A DNA stretch of 64,000 nucleotides, taken from NCBI GenBank assembly GCA_030998225.1, contig JAPYXD010000466.1, positions 7,667,001 through 7,731,000 on the forward strand. Direction: 5' to 3'. This document shows positions 21,632 to 31,292 of the stretch, in pieces. The notes beneath the pieces were generated by a model, which saw only the letters and a list, made by a program, of their open reading frames with translations, was not told the DNA's origin and ran no database searches. This DNA is from Diplolepis rosae (Eukaryota; Arthropoda; Insecta; Hymenoptera; Diplolepididae). The first letter of the stretch is position 1. Every line of letters starts with the position of its first letter. A program made the position numbers and the translations under genes.

Positions 21632-22917
21632 ACACGTGGATCAATAAGTCCCGGGACTAACTAGGAAAAACACATTTTTTTGGAAAAACTCGACTTTATT
21701 CATCAACGTAGTCTCCATCAAAAGCAACACAATCAGTCCAGCGCTTCTCTAACATTTCAATACCTTTCTTGTAGAACGATTTATTTTTGACCTCGAAATA
21801 AGCGTTCATATGGTGACGACTTCCTCGTTGGAGTAGAATCTCTTTCCTTGGAGCATTTTTTGAGGTCTGCAAACAGGTAGTAGTCACTGGGGGCCTGATC
21901 CGGTGAATATGGTGGGTGCGGAAGCAATTCGAAGCTCAATTCATTCAATTTTGCCATGGTAGCGAGCGACTTGTGACGCGGCGCATTGTCTTGGTGAAAG
22001 AGCACTTTATTCTTCTTCTTTTGGAGCCATTTCTCACCGATTTCGTTCTTCAATCGCATCAATTGGCCAATGTAACGTTCGCTATTGATCGTCTTACCTT
22101 TTTCAAGTTAATCGATGAACAAAACTCCATGAGCATCCCAAAATACTGTGGCCCAAAAACGCCCACATTTGCGTTTTTGGCCGCTTTGGACGCTTCTCAC
22201 CGACTGCAGTCCACTCGGCTGACGACCGCTTTGACTCCGGAGTGTAGTGATGGATCCAGGTTTCGTCCATTGTCACATACGGACGCAAACAATTCGGTTT
22301 ATTTCGTCGAAACAACTCCAAACAGCGCTCGGAATCAACGACACGTTGTCGTTTTTGATCCACCGTGAGCAAACGCGGCACCCACTTTGACAACAGCTTC
22401 CTCATAGACAAATGTTCATGCAAAATAGCGTACACATTGCCGTATGATATCTTTAAGGTGTCAGCTATCTCACGTAATTTTAATTTACGGTTTTCGAAAA
22501 CGATTTGGTGGACTGTTTTTATGGTTTCCGGTGTAAGTACCTCATTTGGCCGGCTGGAGCGTTCAGCATCTTCAGTGTCTGTACGACCACGTTTAAACTC
22601 AGCATACCCCCGGAAAATGGTTGTTTTTGATGGAGCAGAGTCCCCGTAGCACTTTTCAAGCCATTGCTGAGCTTGCACTGTGTTTTTTTTCATCAAAAAG
22701 CAATGGTAAATCAACACAAGAAATTGTTTTGAATCCATTGTTTTGAGAATATCAAGACTAGCGTCACTTAAATCACTGTAAATCATGGACTAAACATCAG
22801 AATGTCATGAAATTTTGACAGGCATCTTTTGAAGGTTGGAAATCATTAAAAATCATACAGAACTTTTGTTGGCAACGCCATCTATGTGTCAGTCCCGGGA
22901 CTTATTGATCCACGTGT
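21632..22917 (-). mobile_element. mariner element inserted in the pogo-like TIR
   Basis: 1286 bp, the usual mariner length. Inverted ends ACACGTGGATCAATAAGTCC, flanked by TA (21630-21631, 22918-22919). The host TIR reads continuously across once the element is ignored. Confidence 0.93.
21696..22786 (-). pseudogene. mariner transposase (frameshifts and stop)
   Basis: The N-terminal part (22103-22786) has the double HTH DNA-binding region (KKNTVQAQQWLEKCYG, RSSRPNEVLTPETIK, ISYGNVYAILHEHLSM) and the first catalytic Asp in TMDETWIHHYTPE. An extra T at about 22160 shifts the frame, and a TAA follows at about 22108. The next frame (21781-22062) has LFHQDNAPRHKS (second Asp) and YSPDQAPSDYYLF (third Asp of the DD34D signature). 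A second frameshift near 21860 leads to the C-terminal YFEVKNKSFYKKGIEMLEKR. Function would be cut-and-paste at TA; this copy is inactive. Confidence 0.92.
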
Positions 22918-23320
22918 TATGTTGTAGTACTCGAAAAACTAAGCGACACTTATTGTCTTTACGTGCCCAAAATGCTTTTTATGAGAGATGAAAAATGTAA
23001 TTTTGTCAACTTGATAAAAAAGATTTTTGGGGGGTAAACTATCCCACAAAAAGTTTTAATTATACAAAAAATTTTCAAACAGACATTATTTCAACCCGAA
23101 AAGCAAAAAATTCTTTCACACAGAGGGTTGAAAAATATAAATTGCTCAATTTAGTCGAAACATTTTATGGGGGTAAACTACCCCAAAAGAAGTTACGATC
23201 ACAGAAGAAAATTACGAAATGAGTGCTAATTCATGCCGTAAAAATCTGAAAAAAGTGTATGTTTAAGGCAGTAATAAAATAAAATTTATCAGACGATCAA
23301 TCATCATTAGACTTGTTTAT

Positions 23321-24639
23321 TCATTGTACGTGGTACAGAAGTGATGCTCTTCGAAGTAATGTTTTGAAGTAAAAGTCCACTCGATTCTCAAATTCTCCTG
23401 GTTTTTCTGCAACATAACCACTTTTAAACCAGGAGTATTTAAAAAGACTGTGACACCTTGGTGAAGATAATTGATGATTTACTAAAGACTGTAACTTTGT
23501 AATATTATTTCGTATGTGCAGATTTAAATCATAGTCTAACAGTATAACTGAATTTGAAAAATGTTGCACATAATTTTTCCATATGCGAAATCCGTAGACG
23601 TCAACGGGCTGAACTTTTCCAGTAGTGCCTTTTGGTATAATCATAGGAATAACATGCTTCGCCGCAGGCGTTGCTTGCCGTACAACTTCTGGGCAGTGTC
23701 CAGTCCAAGAATCTATGAGAAATACGTTTGTCAGCCCTACCTTGGGGAAAAAACATTTTCTAACTAGCTCTGAAAATGTTCTGCAGGTAAAATAATTTAA
23801 AAAATTTAAAGACTGTAATGAATTTATTTTATGAATAAAAATTACTAAAACTAAACAAATTTACCAGACGTAAGTTTTTCAGATTTGGATGCAGCTACAA
23901 AGACGTTTATAGGCTGAAAAATGGTGTCTTGTACAATGGGTCCAAATTTTTCACTTGGCTTTTTTAACACAAGATAAAGTGGAGATAGAAGCTTTCCATC
24001 CGCAGAAATTGTGAGTTGGATAGTGTAGCTGTAGGTTGTAGAAGAAAAAGATTGGACGACACATTCGACTTGCCGTGTACCTTCAATTGCCAATGTTCTC
24101 CCAGAATGCATTTCTAACTGGAATCCACTTTGATCCGAGTTATGAACATTCTCTCTCTGACATTGAGTGATGTACGGCTTCACTTCATTCACAAAATTCT
24201 CCGCATTTACTTTTAACTTTTCCTTATCTTCTAATGTTTTTCTGGTGATGAATTTATTGACTTTTCTGGATGTTATTCGGTGAGTTCGTTTAAACTTCCA
24301 TACCCACCAGTCAGATGCTTTAAATCGTGTGTCTTCAAAACCAAAGATATTTTTAGCATGTAGACCCCATTTCTGTAGGTCTACATCGTGAATTATCATA
24401 CCAGCATCAATTGCACTTTTAAAATTGTTCAATGTGTACTCCGCAATACGATGCAACTTTTCCATGTATGTAGCGCCTTCATTTACTTGTCCTGCCCATC
24501 GCCTCAATTGGCGTACTGATGTTACTTTTCTGAAACGATGTTCATGGCTTGGAATGCAACTAACAAAAGTTTTAATACATTTAAGGGATTTATAGGCATG
24601 CTTACAAGACTTGATAAACTGTTCACTGATATGTTTCAC
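23321..24639 (-). CDS. pogo-like transposase, two exons
   Basis: Exon 1 is 24639-23865 and exon 2 is 23769-23321. The 95-bp intron has GT...AG ends (GTAAATTTG...TTTTCAG). Joined, the frame is open for 407 residues without stops. Exon 1 holds a CENP-B-type DNA-binding region (FKASDWWVWKFKRTHRITSR) and the first catalytic Asp in NSDQSGFQLEM. Exon 2 holds the second Asp in VFLIDSWTGHC and the third in KVQPVDVYGFRIWKNYV, 36 residues apart. This DDD pattern belongs to the Tc1/mariner-pogo group (DDE_1). It is the only transposase in the window that looks undamaged. Confidence 0.85.
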
Positions 24640-25545
24640 TGCAGAAACAAAGAAATAGACTTTTAAACTCGAGAACGATTAAAGCAACACTGAACGATTA
24701 TTCACAGTCTTCACAAAAGTTCGCATCCTAAAAATAAAACTTGCTCTTGAAAAACAAATACATTAAGCATCATATACATTTCAATACATTCGTAAAGATA
24801 CGTGGGTCGAGATACATTGCAGCTTAATCAGTTTAACCTTCTGCATGAGTCAAACATGTAATTTATGTATTTCTACAAATATAAACTTATATGTATAATA
24901 TAGAGTTCTTTAATTTATAGAAGCATAAGAAAATGTTCTTAAGGGTGGTTACCCCTTATAAATTAATTGCTCATGAAAATGCAAATATACGTAAATTTTA
25001 TTTTATTATCGCGTGGCATATATTTTTTTCAGATTTTTCGGGTTGAAATAATGTCTGTTTGAAATTTTTTTGTATAATTAAAACTTATTGTGCTGTGGTT
25101 TACCCCCCAAAAATCTTTTTTATCAAGTTGACAAAATCACATATTTCATCTCTCATAGTGAGGATATTTTTCGAGTTGGTTTGATTGTGAAAGATTCTGT
25201 TATTATCTGTGAAACAATTAAACGGGTATTTGGTACCGCACTTTTCGGGGGTGATTTTTACCCCCTAAAAGCCATTTTGGGCACCTAAAAAATACTTGTC
25301 ACTTAGTTTTTCGAGTAGTACAACATATGTGCGAACGAACATAATCGGAGGGGGACACCTACCTAGGGCTCCTTGTTAGAACTAGCGTTAAACTAAGTTT
25401 AAAATTGTGTAAAGTGTCGTTAATATGTGTGTATAAAGTAAATATATAAGCTGTTTACTAGAACGGTCAAGATTCATTTTTCATTGGTTCTCACTATTTC
25501 CAAAGAATCACAATATTTAGTTTTTTTTATTACAATAATATTTTT

Positions 25546-25563
25546 TGGTCCTTGGAACCGGAT
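25546..25563 (+). promoter_or_regulatory. BEL primer binding site (tRNA-Tyr-like)
   Basis: TGGTCCTTGGAACCGGAT matches 16 of 18 positions of the complement of animal tRNA-Tyr 3' end (TGGTCCTTCGAGCCGGAT). Confidence 0.6.
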
Positions 25564-26210
25564 TTATCAGTCCCAGAAACTACAGACAATCAAATAGTGG
25601 TGATCCAACACTTGCGTTCGAGATTCGAGGTGAATGGCAGTGTGCGCAGTAATTGGACAATATTAGAAGTGTGCAAGTTAAAAAGTGCAACGATCGTGGA
25701 CATTCAAATCAAGTTAAAGGACACTTTTAGTTTCACAAAATTACTTTAAGATGTGTGATCACTGCCTCTAGAGTGTTTTAGTGTAGTAAATGTTTCAAAA
25801 GGCCCACAGGACCTCCGAACATTCCAACTCTCACATCACAATCCAGGAGGATTAAAACACAAAGAATCAATTCTAATACACTTTCAAAAAAGTAATGAAT
25901 AATTCCTCAAATCAGTGAACAGTTCAGATTACATTTCGAACTTGGAATGAGTTAAGTCCAAGTTTGCATTACGTTCCTTTTTAGAGTCATTGCATATCTT
26001 GGATTTAGGAAACATCATATCCTGCCCACGGACGAGATCAAGCAGCATCTACAAATCTACATTCAGGGCTGATTTACAGCTCAACCGCATCAAGTTCTAC
26101 ATCCTTCAAGAATTCAAACTGAACTGTTATTAAACTGGCAATTCTTCCATATCATCGGCATTGTGTCTCCCCGTTCCTTTATTTCATTCTATTTGATTCC
26201 AACATTCGCC

Positions 26211-27312
26211 ATGAACGCAGAACAAATTGCAACGATCACGTCATTAAAAAAAAAAAAGAGAAAACATTAAACGTAGGTTAACAAACTTTGATAACTCACT
26301 CGATTCAATAATTCCGGACACTAAAATAGAAATACTGGATATTAAAAATAGTTAAAGAGAAAAACACATACCTCTTCTGCCAGAATTCGGAATTATTTAA
26401 TTTGCGGAAAGGCAATAACTTTGTTAAAAAGGGGCACGCTTATAAAACCTACAATAAGTACAATTACAATAAATTCTGAATCAAGAGGCAATCACGTAAG
26501 TATCGACGCTCCAAATAGCGAAATCCATAACACTAATCAGACGGAGGAAAGCTCGTATCAGGTTCACGAAAACACAGCTCATAATCCCGGACACTGTGAC
26601 TCTGTTTAAGCAGAAAACATAACCGTCAAAAGTCGCGCTAATCCTAATCTGCCAAATCTCAGAATACCAACATTTTCAGGCAATCATGATACGTGGTTAG
26701 ATTTTCACGCTTTATTTAATTCTACAATTCATAGCGGCAACGACTTACGGACGGTTCAAAACTTTTATTATTTGAAAGTCTGTGTGGCCGATGACGCAGC
26801 CAAAATGATTGCGGCCCTTGAAACAATCAGAAAAAATTTCAAGGTGGCTGAAACCTTCTAAAAGATCATTATCACAATCAAAGATCACTTACTGATAGTC
26901 ACATAAAGACCTTATTTGATATACTTCCAATTTTCGAAGATTCTTCAACTCGTGTTTTATTTGATACATACACGGTCGAAAAATGGGAAGACTTTATGCG
27001 ACATAAAAACTCCAACCTTACACAATCTTTTAACCTTTCTTGAACGCCGCTCCCAAATCGACGAGACAAAGCTATCCACCGGGCAGAACAAAAATTTACA
27101 AATATTTCAAAATTTGACAAATAAGTTTCATCTTCGTCAAGGTTTCCGTTTTCAGCAATCTTTCACAGGTGCTACATTATTTGCAAATTTCCATGCACAA
27201 AACTCACAAAATTCAGAGCAGACATTTACAAGGCTTTCTTGTTATATTTGTAGAGAAGAACGCGTTGCTTTTGCCTGTGAAAAGTTTTTAAGCTTAGCTC
27301 ATAAAGCAAGAT
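26211..27312 (+). pseudogene. BEL/Pao Gag remnant
   Basis: It begins at ATG 26211 (MNAEQIATITSLK). The middle block LPNLRIPTFSGNHDTWLDF, then VQNFYYLKVCV, is the conserved BEL/Pao Gag signature. A knuckle-like CYICREERVAFACEKF lies at 27240-27290, with the expected His missing. Stops and frame changes throughout. Confidence 0.75.
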
Positions 27313-27419
27313 AGTACGCAGCACAGAAAATTTCACTGTATATGAAATACTTGTGAGGAACTCATCATGCAAAAATATTATTATACGCGTTAGTGAGACA
27401 GCTCTTACACCTCCCATTA

Positions 27420-28306
27420 ATAGAAATTTGTTCAGTCCCATAAAATCTCTTATTAGCGGATCCAGAATTCAATTGTCCAGTACAAGTTAACATGATTCTC
27501 GGAGCGGAATATTTTTATCACTTCTCACGTTCAGGTTGCATCTCAGTAACGGGCAACTCCGCAGTTTTTCAGGGGACAAACCTACACTGAGAGAGAATTG
27601 GCACAGCTAGCGCCACGAGCCGTGGCAAGGGCCACACTTCACTAACTAACGAATCAGACGCTTGGCAGTAAACGACCGTTAGACACTACGAGAGGGCGCT
27701 GCTATTACGCTATGGTGCTCGTCCACCGCGCAAAGTTGCGCATCTACTGCGCTTTTCTCAAGCTAACCTAGCATATCCGGGTTGGGCGCGTTGGCTACAA
27801 TGCGAGCGCACTGGCAATGCCAAGTCCCTCTCAGTGTAGGCTGGATCGTGGCAGGTTGCTTGAATAATTTAGCAAATGCCAGTGCTGGCAAAATCTAGTG
27901 TAATTTTACAAAATTGGCGGATTCATCCATTTTATGGAAATTAGGCCGTTATGTCGTTCGACTGCCATTTAATGAAAATAAATTTTAAATTGGCAAGTCG
28001 CGTGACATTATTTTCAGAAGATTCCAGTTTTTAGAAACAAATCTTTAAAAAAATCCCACATCAGAAACACAGAATTTTTAATTTATATTGAAGATTATTT
28101 GAACGAAAATCACATGAGATTATTAGAGAACAAAGAAAGCGAGGAGCGTGGTTATTATCTTCCAAGCCATGCAGTTCTTAAAGATGTTAGTATTACAACT
28201 AAAACGCGCGTTGTTTTTGATGCCTCTTGCAACTCATCCACAGGTGTTTCATTAAATGACACCTTGAAGGCCGGTCATTGCATAAATGTACAGGCAAGTT
28301 TAATTG
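27420..28306 (+). pseudogene. BEL protease-like end and RT N-terminus, with MITE insert
   Basis: LADPEFNCPVQVNMILGAEYF (about 27455-27520) is the conserved BEL region after the protease. It continues after the 27587-27836 MITE at GWIVAGCLNN. RT begins in 28060-28306 with YYLPSHAVLKDV, TKTRVVFDASC and STGVSLNDTLK, typical BEL RT fingers. The palm with YxDD is absent. Confidence 0.75.
27587..27836. mobile_element. 250-bp TA-flanked MITE inside BEL
   Basis: Inverted ends CACTGAGAGAGAATTGGCA and CACTGAGAGGGACTTGGCA. TA on both sides (27585-27586, 27837-27838). One TA left in place restores the BEL frame, so insertion was into a then-open frame. Confidence 0.85.
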
Positions 28307-28308
28307 TA

Positions 28309-29065
28309 AAGGGTTTCCCAATAAGGGTGATATGTTTTGAAATTGAAAAAAAACACTGAATATTCATTCGGAATTGATCGAAATCTTTTTTATTATATTG
28401 GATATTCTATGCCATTTATGATTTAAAGAATATATCGGCCAAATGTCCCCCGAGACTTGAGCCAAAAATGCGCCTCATCAGAAAAGATGATTTTTTGATG
28501 AAAATTGGGATCATTTTCAATTGATTCCAGAGCCCAATCCGCGAACTCCCGACGCAAACGATGGTCATTAGGCTTCAGTTCTTGGGCCAGAATCATCTTA
28601 TAGGGATGCAGGCCAAGATCCAATCGCAAAATACGCCAGGTAGTCATCCTGGACAGGCCCAATTCCTGAGATCGGCGTGGCACGGACAATTCACGGTTTT
28701 CCTCGATACTGGCCTGTACGGCGGCTATATTCTGTGTAGAACGTGCGGTACGCATACGATTTTTAGGCTTAGTATCCAATAGAGTAAATTCACTCTCCAA
28801 CTTATCGATTATTCGATGAATTGAGAGCGCGGATGGAGCAGAATGACGACCATATTTTGCACGATATGCTCTTTGAACACCGACAAAACTTCTCGAATTT
28901 TGATAAAATAATTGGACAATTTCCAAACGTTGTGGAAGCGTGAAACTACTCATGATTAAATGGCAAACCTTACTGATGACAACTGACAGCAGACGTCAAA
29001 AATTTCAGTTCAAATGAGCCCGATAGGGACATTCAAAATCATATCACCCCTATTGGGAAACCCTT
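28309..29065 (-). mobile_element. DD41D-like mariner relative, deletion derivative
   Basis: Inverted ends AAAGGGTTTCCCAATAAGGG and AAAGGGTTTCCCAATAGGGG, TA flanks (28307-28308, 29066-29067). It contains the N-terminal half of a transposase on the minus strand. The ends closely resemble those of 40913-41733. Confidence 0.85.
28423..28953 (-). pseudogene. Transposase N-terminal half, DD41D/rosa-like
   Basis: 176 residues starting MSSFTLPQRLEIVQLFYQN. Two helix-turn-helix units are expected here (IVQLFYQNSRSFVGVQRAY; RRSQELGLSRMTTWRILR), then LGLHPYKMILAQELKPNDH and the first catalytic Asp in IIFSDEAHFWL. The remaining core is deleted. Family assigned by resemblance; the spacing of the second and third acids cannot be measured. 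Confidence 0.75.
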
Positions 29066-29067
29066 TA

Positions 29068-29620
29068 TCTTCTGGAATCCAAAGGGCGACTTCATTATGT
29101 ACACAGTACATTTGGAAATTTTATCGGCCAACCAACAAAGCGATCAATTTTTTGACAAACTGCTCAAATTGCCGACCCCTCAGGGTTGCTTGGGCCAGTA
29201 ATTATCGTAGCAAAGTTACTTATGCAGATCCTCTGGAAAGCTCAAATTGGCTGGGACGAAAATGTTCCTGTGAATTCCCACGAGACATGGATTAAATACA
29301 AGAATCAATTACCCTTTTTGAATCATATACAGTTTGATAGATGCATCATTGTTCCAAATCAAATCGATTTACAATTACATGGATTCTCTGATGCCAGCGA
29401 AAAAGCATACCACAAACCACATATCTGCATTCCACAAATAATGAAGGAAAGCATTATACATCTCTAATTTTCTCTAACTCCCGAGTAGCGCCAATCAAAC
29501 CAGTCACACTTCCTACACTTGAATTGTGTGCTGCACTTTTGCTAACTAATATTCACAAAAGTACTTTATCTGCTCTCAAGCTCAAAATATCTAAACTATA
29601 CTTTAAATCTATATTTGACA
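29068..29620 (+). pseudogene. BEL RT end and RNase H remnant
   Basis: IADPSGLLGPVIIVAKLLMQ, then WKAQIGWDENVP, is the BEL RT-RNase H junction signature. LHGFSDASEKAY is the RNase H start. After a frame change, SRVAPIKPVTLPTLELCAA (about 29485-29540) follows. Homology fades near 29610. Confidence 0.8.
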
Positions 29621-29639
29621 GATCTTGACATTATCGGTT

Positions 29640-30288
29640 TTTTTAAGTGGTCTTGAAACAGAGTAGAATTATTCCTCTTCAAAAACTTGTATTGACCAAA
29701 ATGGGAAAATTTTCGGTTTTAGAGAAATTAGCATTTAAAACGGCGGGCGTGGGCTGTTTTGCGCGCCAGTTGATTTGTTGTTTTATCTTGTAAGGTTACT
29801 CGTTCGGGAAATGTAAAGAAACAAATAAATCGCGTCAGTCTTAAAACAAAACACTCTACTGATGCTCCCTTCCTCTTCTATACAGGGTAAACTCAGACCA
29901 CCTATAAAGCTTGCAATTGTAGATTTCTTGATTAAAAACAAACCAAAATTACTAGTAGCAAAATGTTGTACAAACAACAGTGTTTAAACTATTAAACTCG
30001 GTTGAGGATGCAAAGATTACTGTGACAAGGAGGCTCAAAGCGATCCTCAAAATCGCTCATGAAAAATGTTTCGAAAATTTAATCAAGCCTTGGCATATGT
30101 GTGTATCATACAAGGGTGGATATTTCGAAGGCGAAAAAATGGATTTTGAGTGAAAAACCAATACACTGTATTTTATCCATCAATTCCCGGTACTTTTTAA
30201 ACAGAAGGTATGATGTGTATTTTTCGGGAGTGATGTTACAGTTAGCGCCGCCGGTGAGAATTTGTTGAATTAACTCAGGAATACAACC
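29640..30288 (+). other. Unassigned, with a mariner-like C-terminal fragment
   Basis: Mostly unrecognised. Around 30000-30150 the plus strand reads KCFENLIKPWHMCVSYKG, then GYFEGEKMDFE and a stop. This resembles the C-terminal end of mariner-type transposases (WxxCI...GxYFEG). No TIRs were found for it. Confidence 0.4.
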
Positions 30289-30520
30289 ATGGAGAATAGA
30301 CATAAGGAGACCAAAGTAGTGTACCAAAGAACGTGGCGCTTGTGTTCCAGTGGCAGAAAATGGCCGCTGTCATGGATAGCGTAAGTCTATACAACTGCGG
30401 TCATTTCCTACCACTGCAGCACCAGCACCAAACTCGGAAAGTTTCATAACTATTAGCTTGCGAGTGAAATCCGCTTATTTCCGGTTACACAACTTTGGCG
30501 TGCTTATGTCTATTCTCCAT
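30289..30520. mobile_element. 232-bp MITE
   Basis: Inverted ends ATGGAGAATAGACATAAG, with pairing extending to about 35 bases including CCAAAGTAGTGT / CCAAAGTTGTGT. No target duplication could be fixed. Confidence 0.75.
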
Positions 30521-30958
30521 AAATATAACTCCGAATATTAACGGGGCACCATTTTTTGTGATGCAAATGTTAAAGCCCAGTCACTATTTATGACTTTTAG
30601 GTTATAAATATTTTCCAATTTTAAACGTATGCAACTAATTAACAAAATGATTTTTGGCTTCAACACTATTTACATATATTGTTCCTAGTACAATTGACTA
30701 TAATTTAATAGCAACTTAAGCTTAAATTAAAAATAAAAAAAGTTTCTTGTAGTTTTATATATATTGCGTATGCATACTTTCCGTGGGAAGTTTGGGCACA
30801 CTTAGATCTCAATCGATCAAGAGAGAATGATATATTTCAAATAATATTGAAATTTTCTAACGTTTAGGGAGATAAGCAAATGCAAAGAAACATCAGATAT
30901 ACTGCAATGCAAAGCGCTATTGAAATTAAAAGTAAAAGTGGTAAATTATTCATTTTAG
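30521..30958 (+). other. AT-rich DNA upstream of the first visible GH1 exon
   Basis: Searched for the missing GH1 N-terminal coding part (signal peptide, a GTATASYQIEG-like block); none seen. Ends in the acceptor TTCATTTTAG. Confidence 0.5.
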
Positions 30959-31292
30959 TTTGATTTCTACCGTTTTTCAATAAGCTGGTCACGAATTTTC
31001 CCTACTGGATTTGGAAACAAAATCAGTGAAGCGGGAGTCAAGTATTATCACAATCTTATTGACGATCTTCGATCCAAAGGACTTGAACCGTTTGTTACAA
31101 TCTATCACTGGGATCACCCGCAAAGTCTGGAAAATTTGGGAGGATGGACTAATGAACTGATAGTGGATTGGTTTGGTGATTATTCTAGAGTTCTGTTTCG
31201 AGAATTTGGTCCCAAAGTAAAATTTTTCGCAACTATCAATGAACCGACGTCCGTTTGCTCTGAAGGATATGGAGGACTTTCCAAAGCTCCTG
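30959..31292 (+). CDS. GH1 exon a (acid/base catalytic Glu)
   Basis: Acceptor CATTTTAG, donor CCTG|GTATTT. It encodes FDFYRFSISWSRIFPTG, then TIYHWDHPQSLENLGGW and FFATINEPTSVC. Starts in phase 0 and ends after one base of a codon. Confidence 0.92.

Larger units (their letters stand above)
21582..25376 (-). mobile_element. pogo-like DNA transposon (CENP-B HTH, DDD) with long TIRs
   Basis: Ends ACAAGGAACCCTAGGTAGG and ACAAGGAGCCCTAGGTAGG (inward), with TA at or next to the tips. The terminal inverted repeats are long: 21582-21631 plus 22918-23110 on the left pairs with 25020-25376 on the right. The right arm has an extra ~110 bp, or the left lost it. A mariner is inserted in the left TIR. It encodes the spliced transposase at 23321-24639. 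Confidence 0.88.
21337..25534 (+). repeat. Probable BEL 5' LTR, split by the pogo-like element
   Basis: Left part 21337-21580 starts TGTAGAGCGTGACGCGTGCAG; right part 25378-25534 ends TTATTACA, about 12 bases before the primer site. Together about 400 bp with TG...CA ends. No second LTR is available for confirmation. Confidence 0.5.
21337..29620 (+). mobile_element. BEL/Pao retrotransposon with nested insertions, 3' part missing
   Basis: A probable 5' LTR (split), a tRNA-Tyr-like primer site, Gag, protease-like and RT segments, then RNase H, all on the plus strand. Protein segments match the BEL/Pao pattern by eye. It is interrupted by a pogo-like element in the LTR, a 250-bp MITE in the protease region and a DD41D-like element in RT. 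No integrase or 3' LTR is found. Many stops; dead. Confidence 0.82.

Noticed and set aside
30106..30327. 73-residue minus-strand frame
   Set aside because: Opposite to a mariner-like C-terminal fragment and running into a MITE; no motif.
30521..30958. Search for the GH1 N-terminal exon
   Set aside because: No sequence resembling a signal peptide or the conserved N-terminal GH1 block was found here or further upstream in the window.
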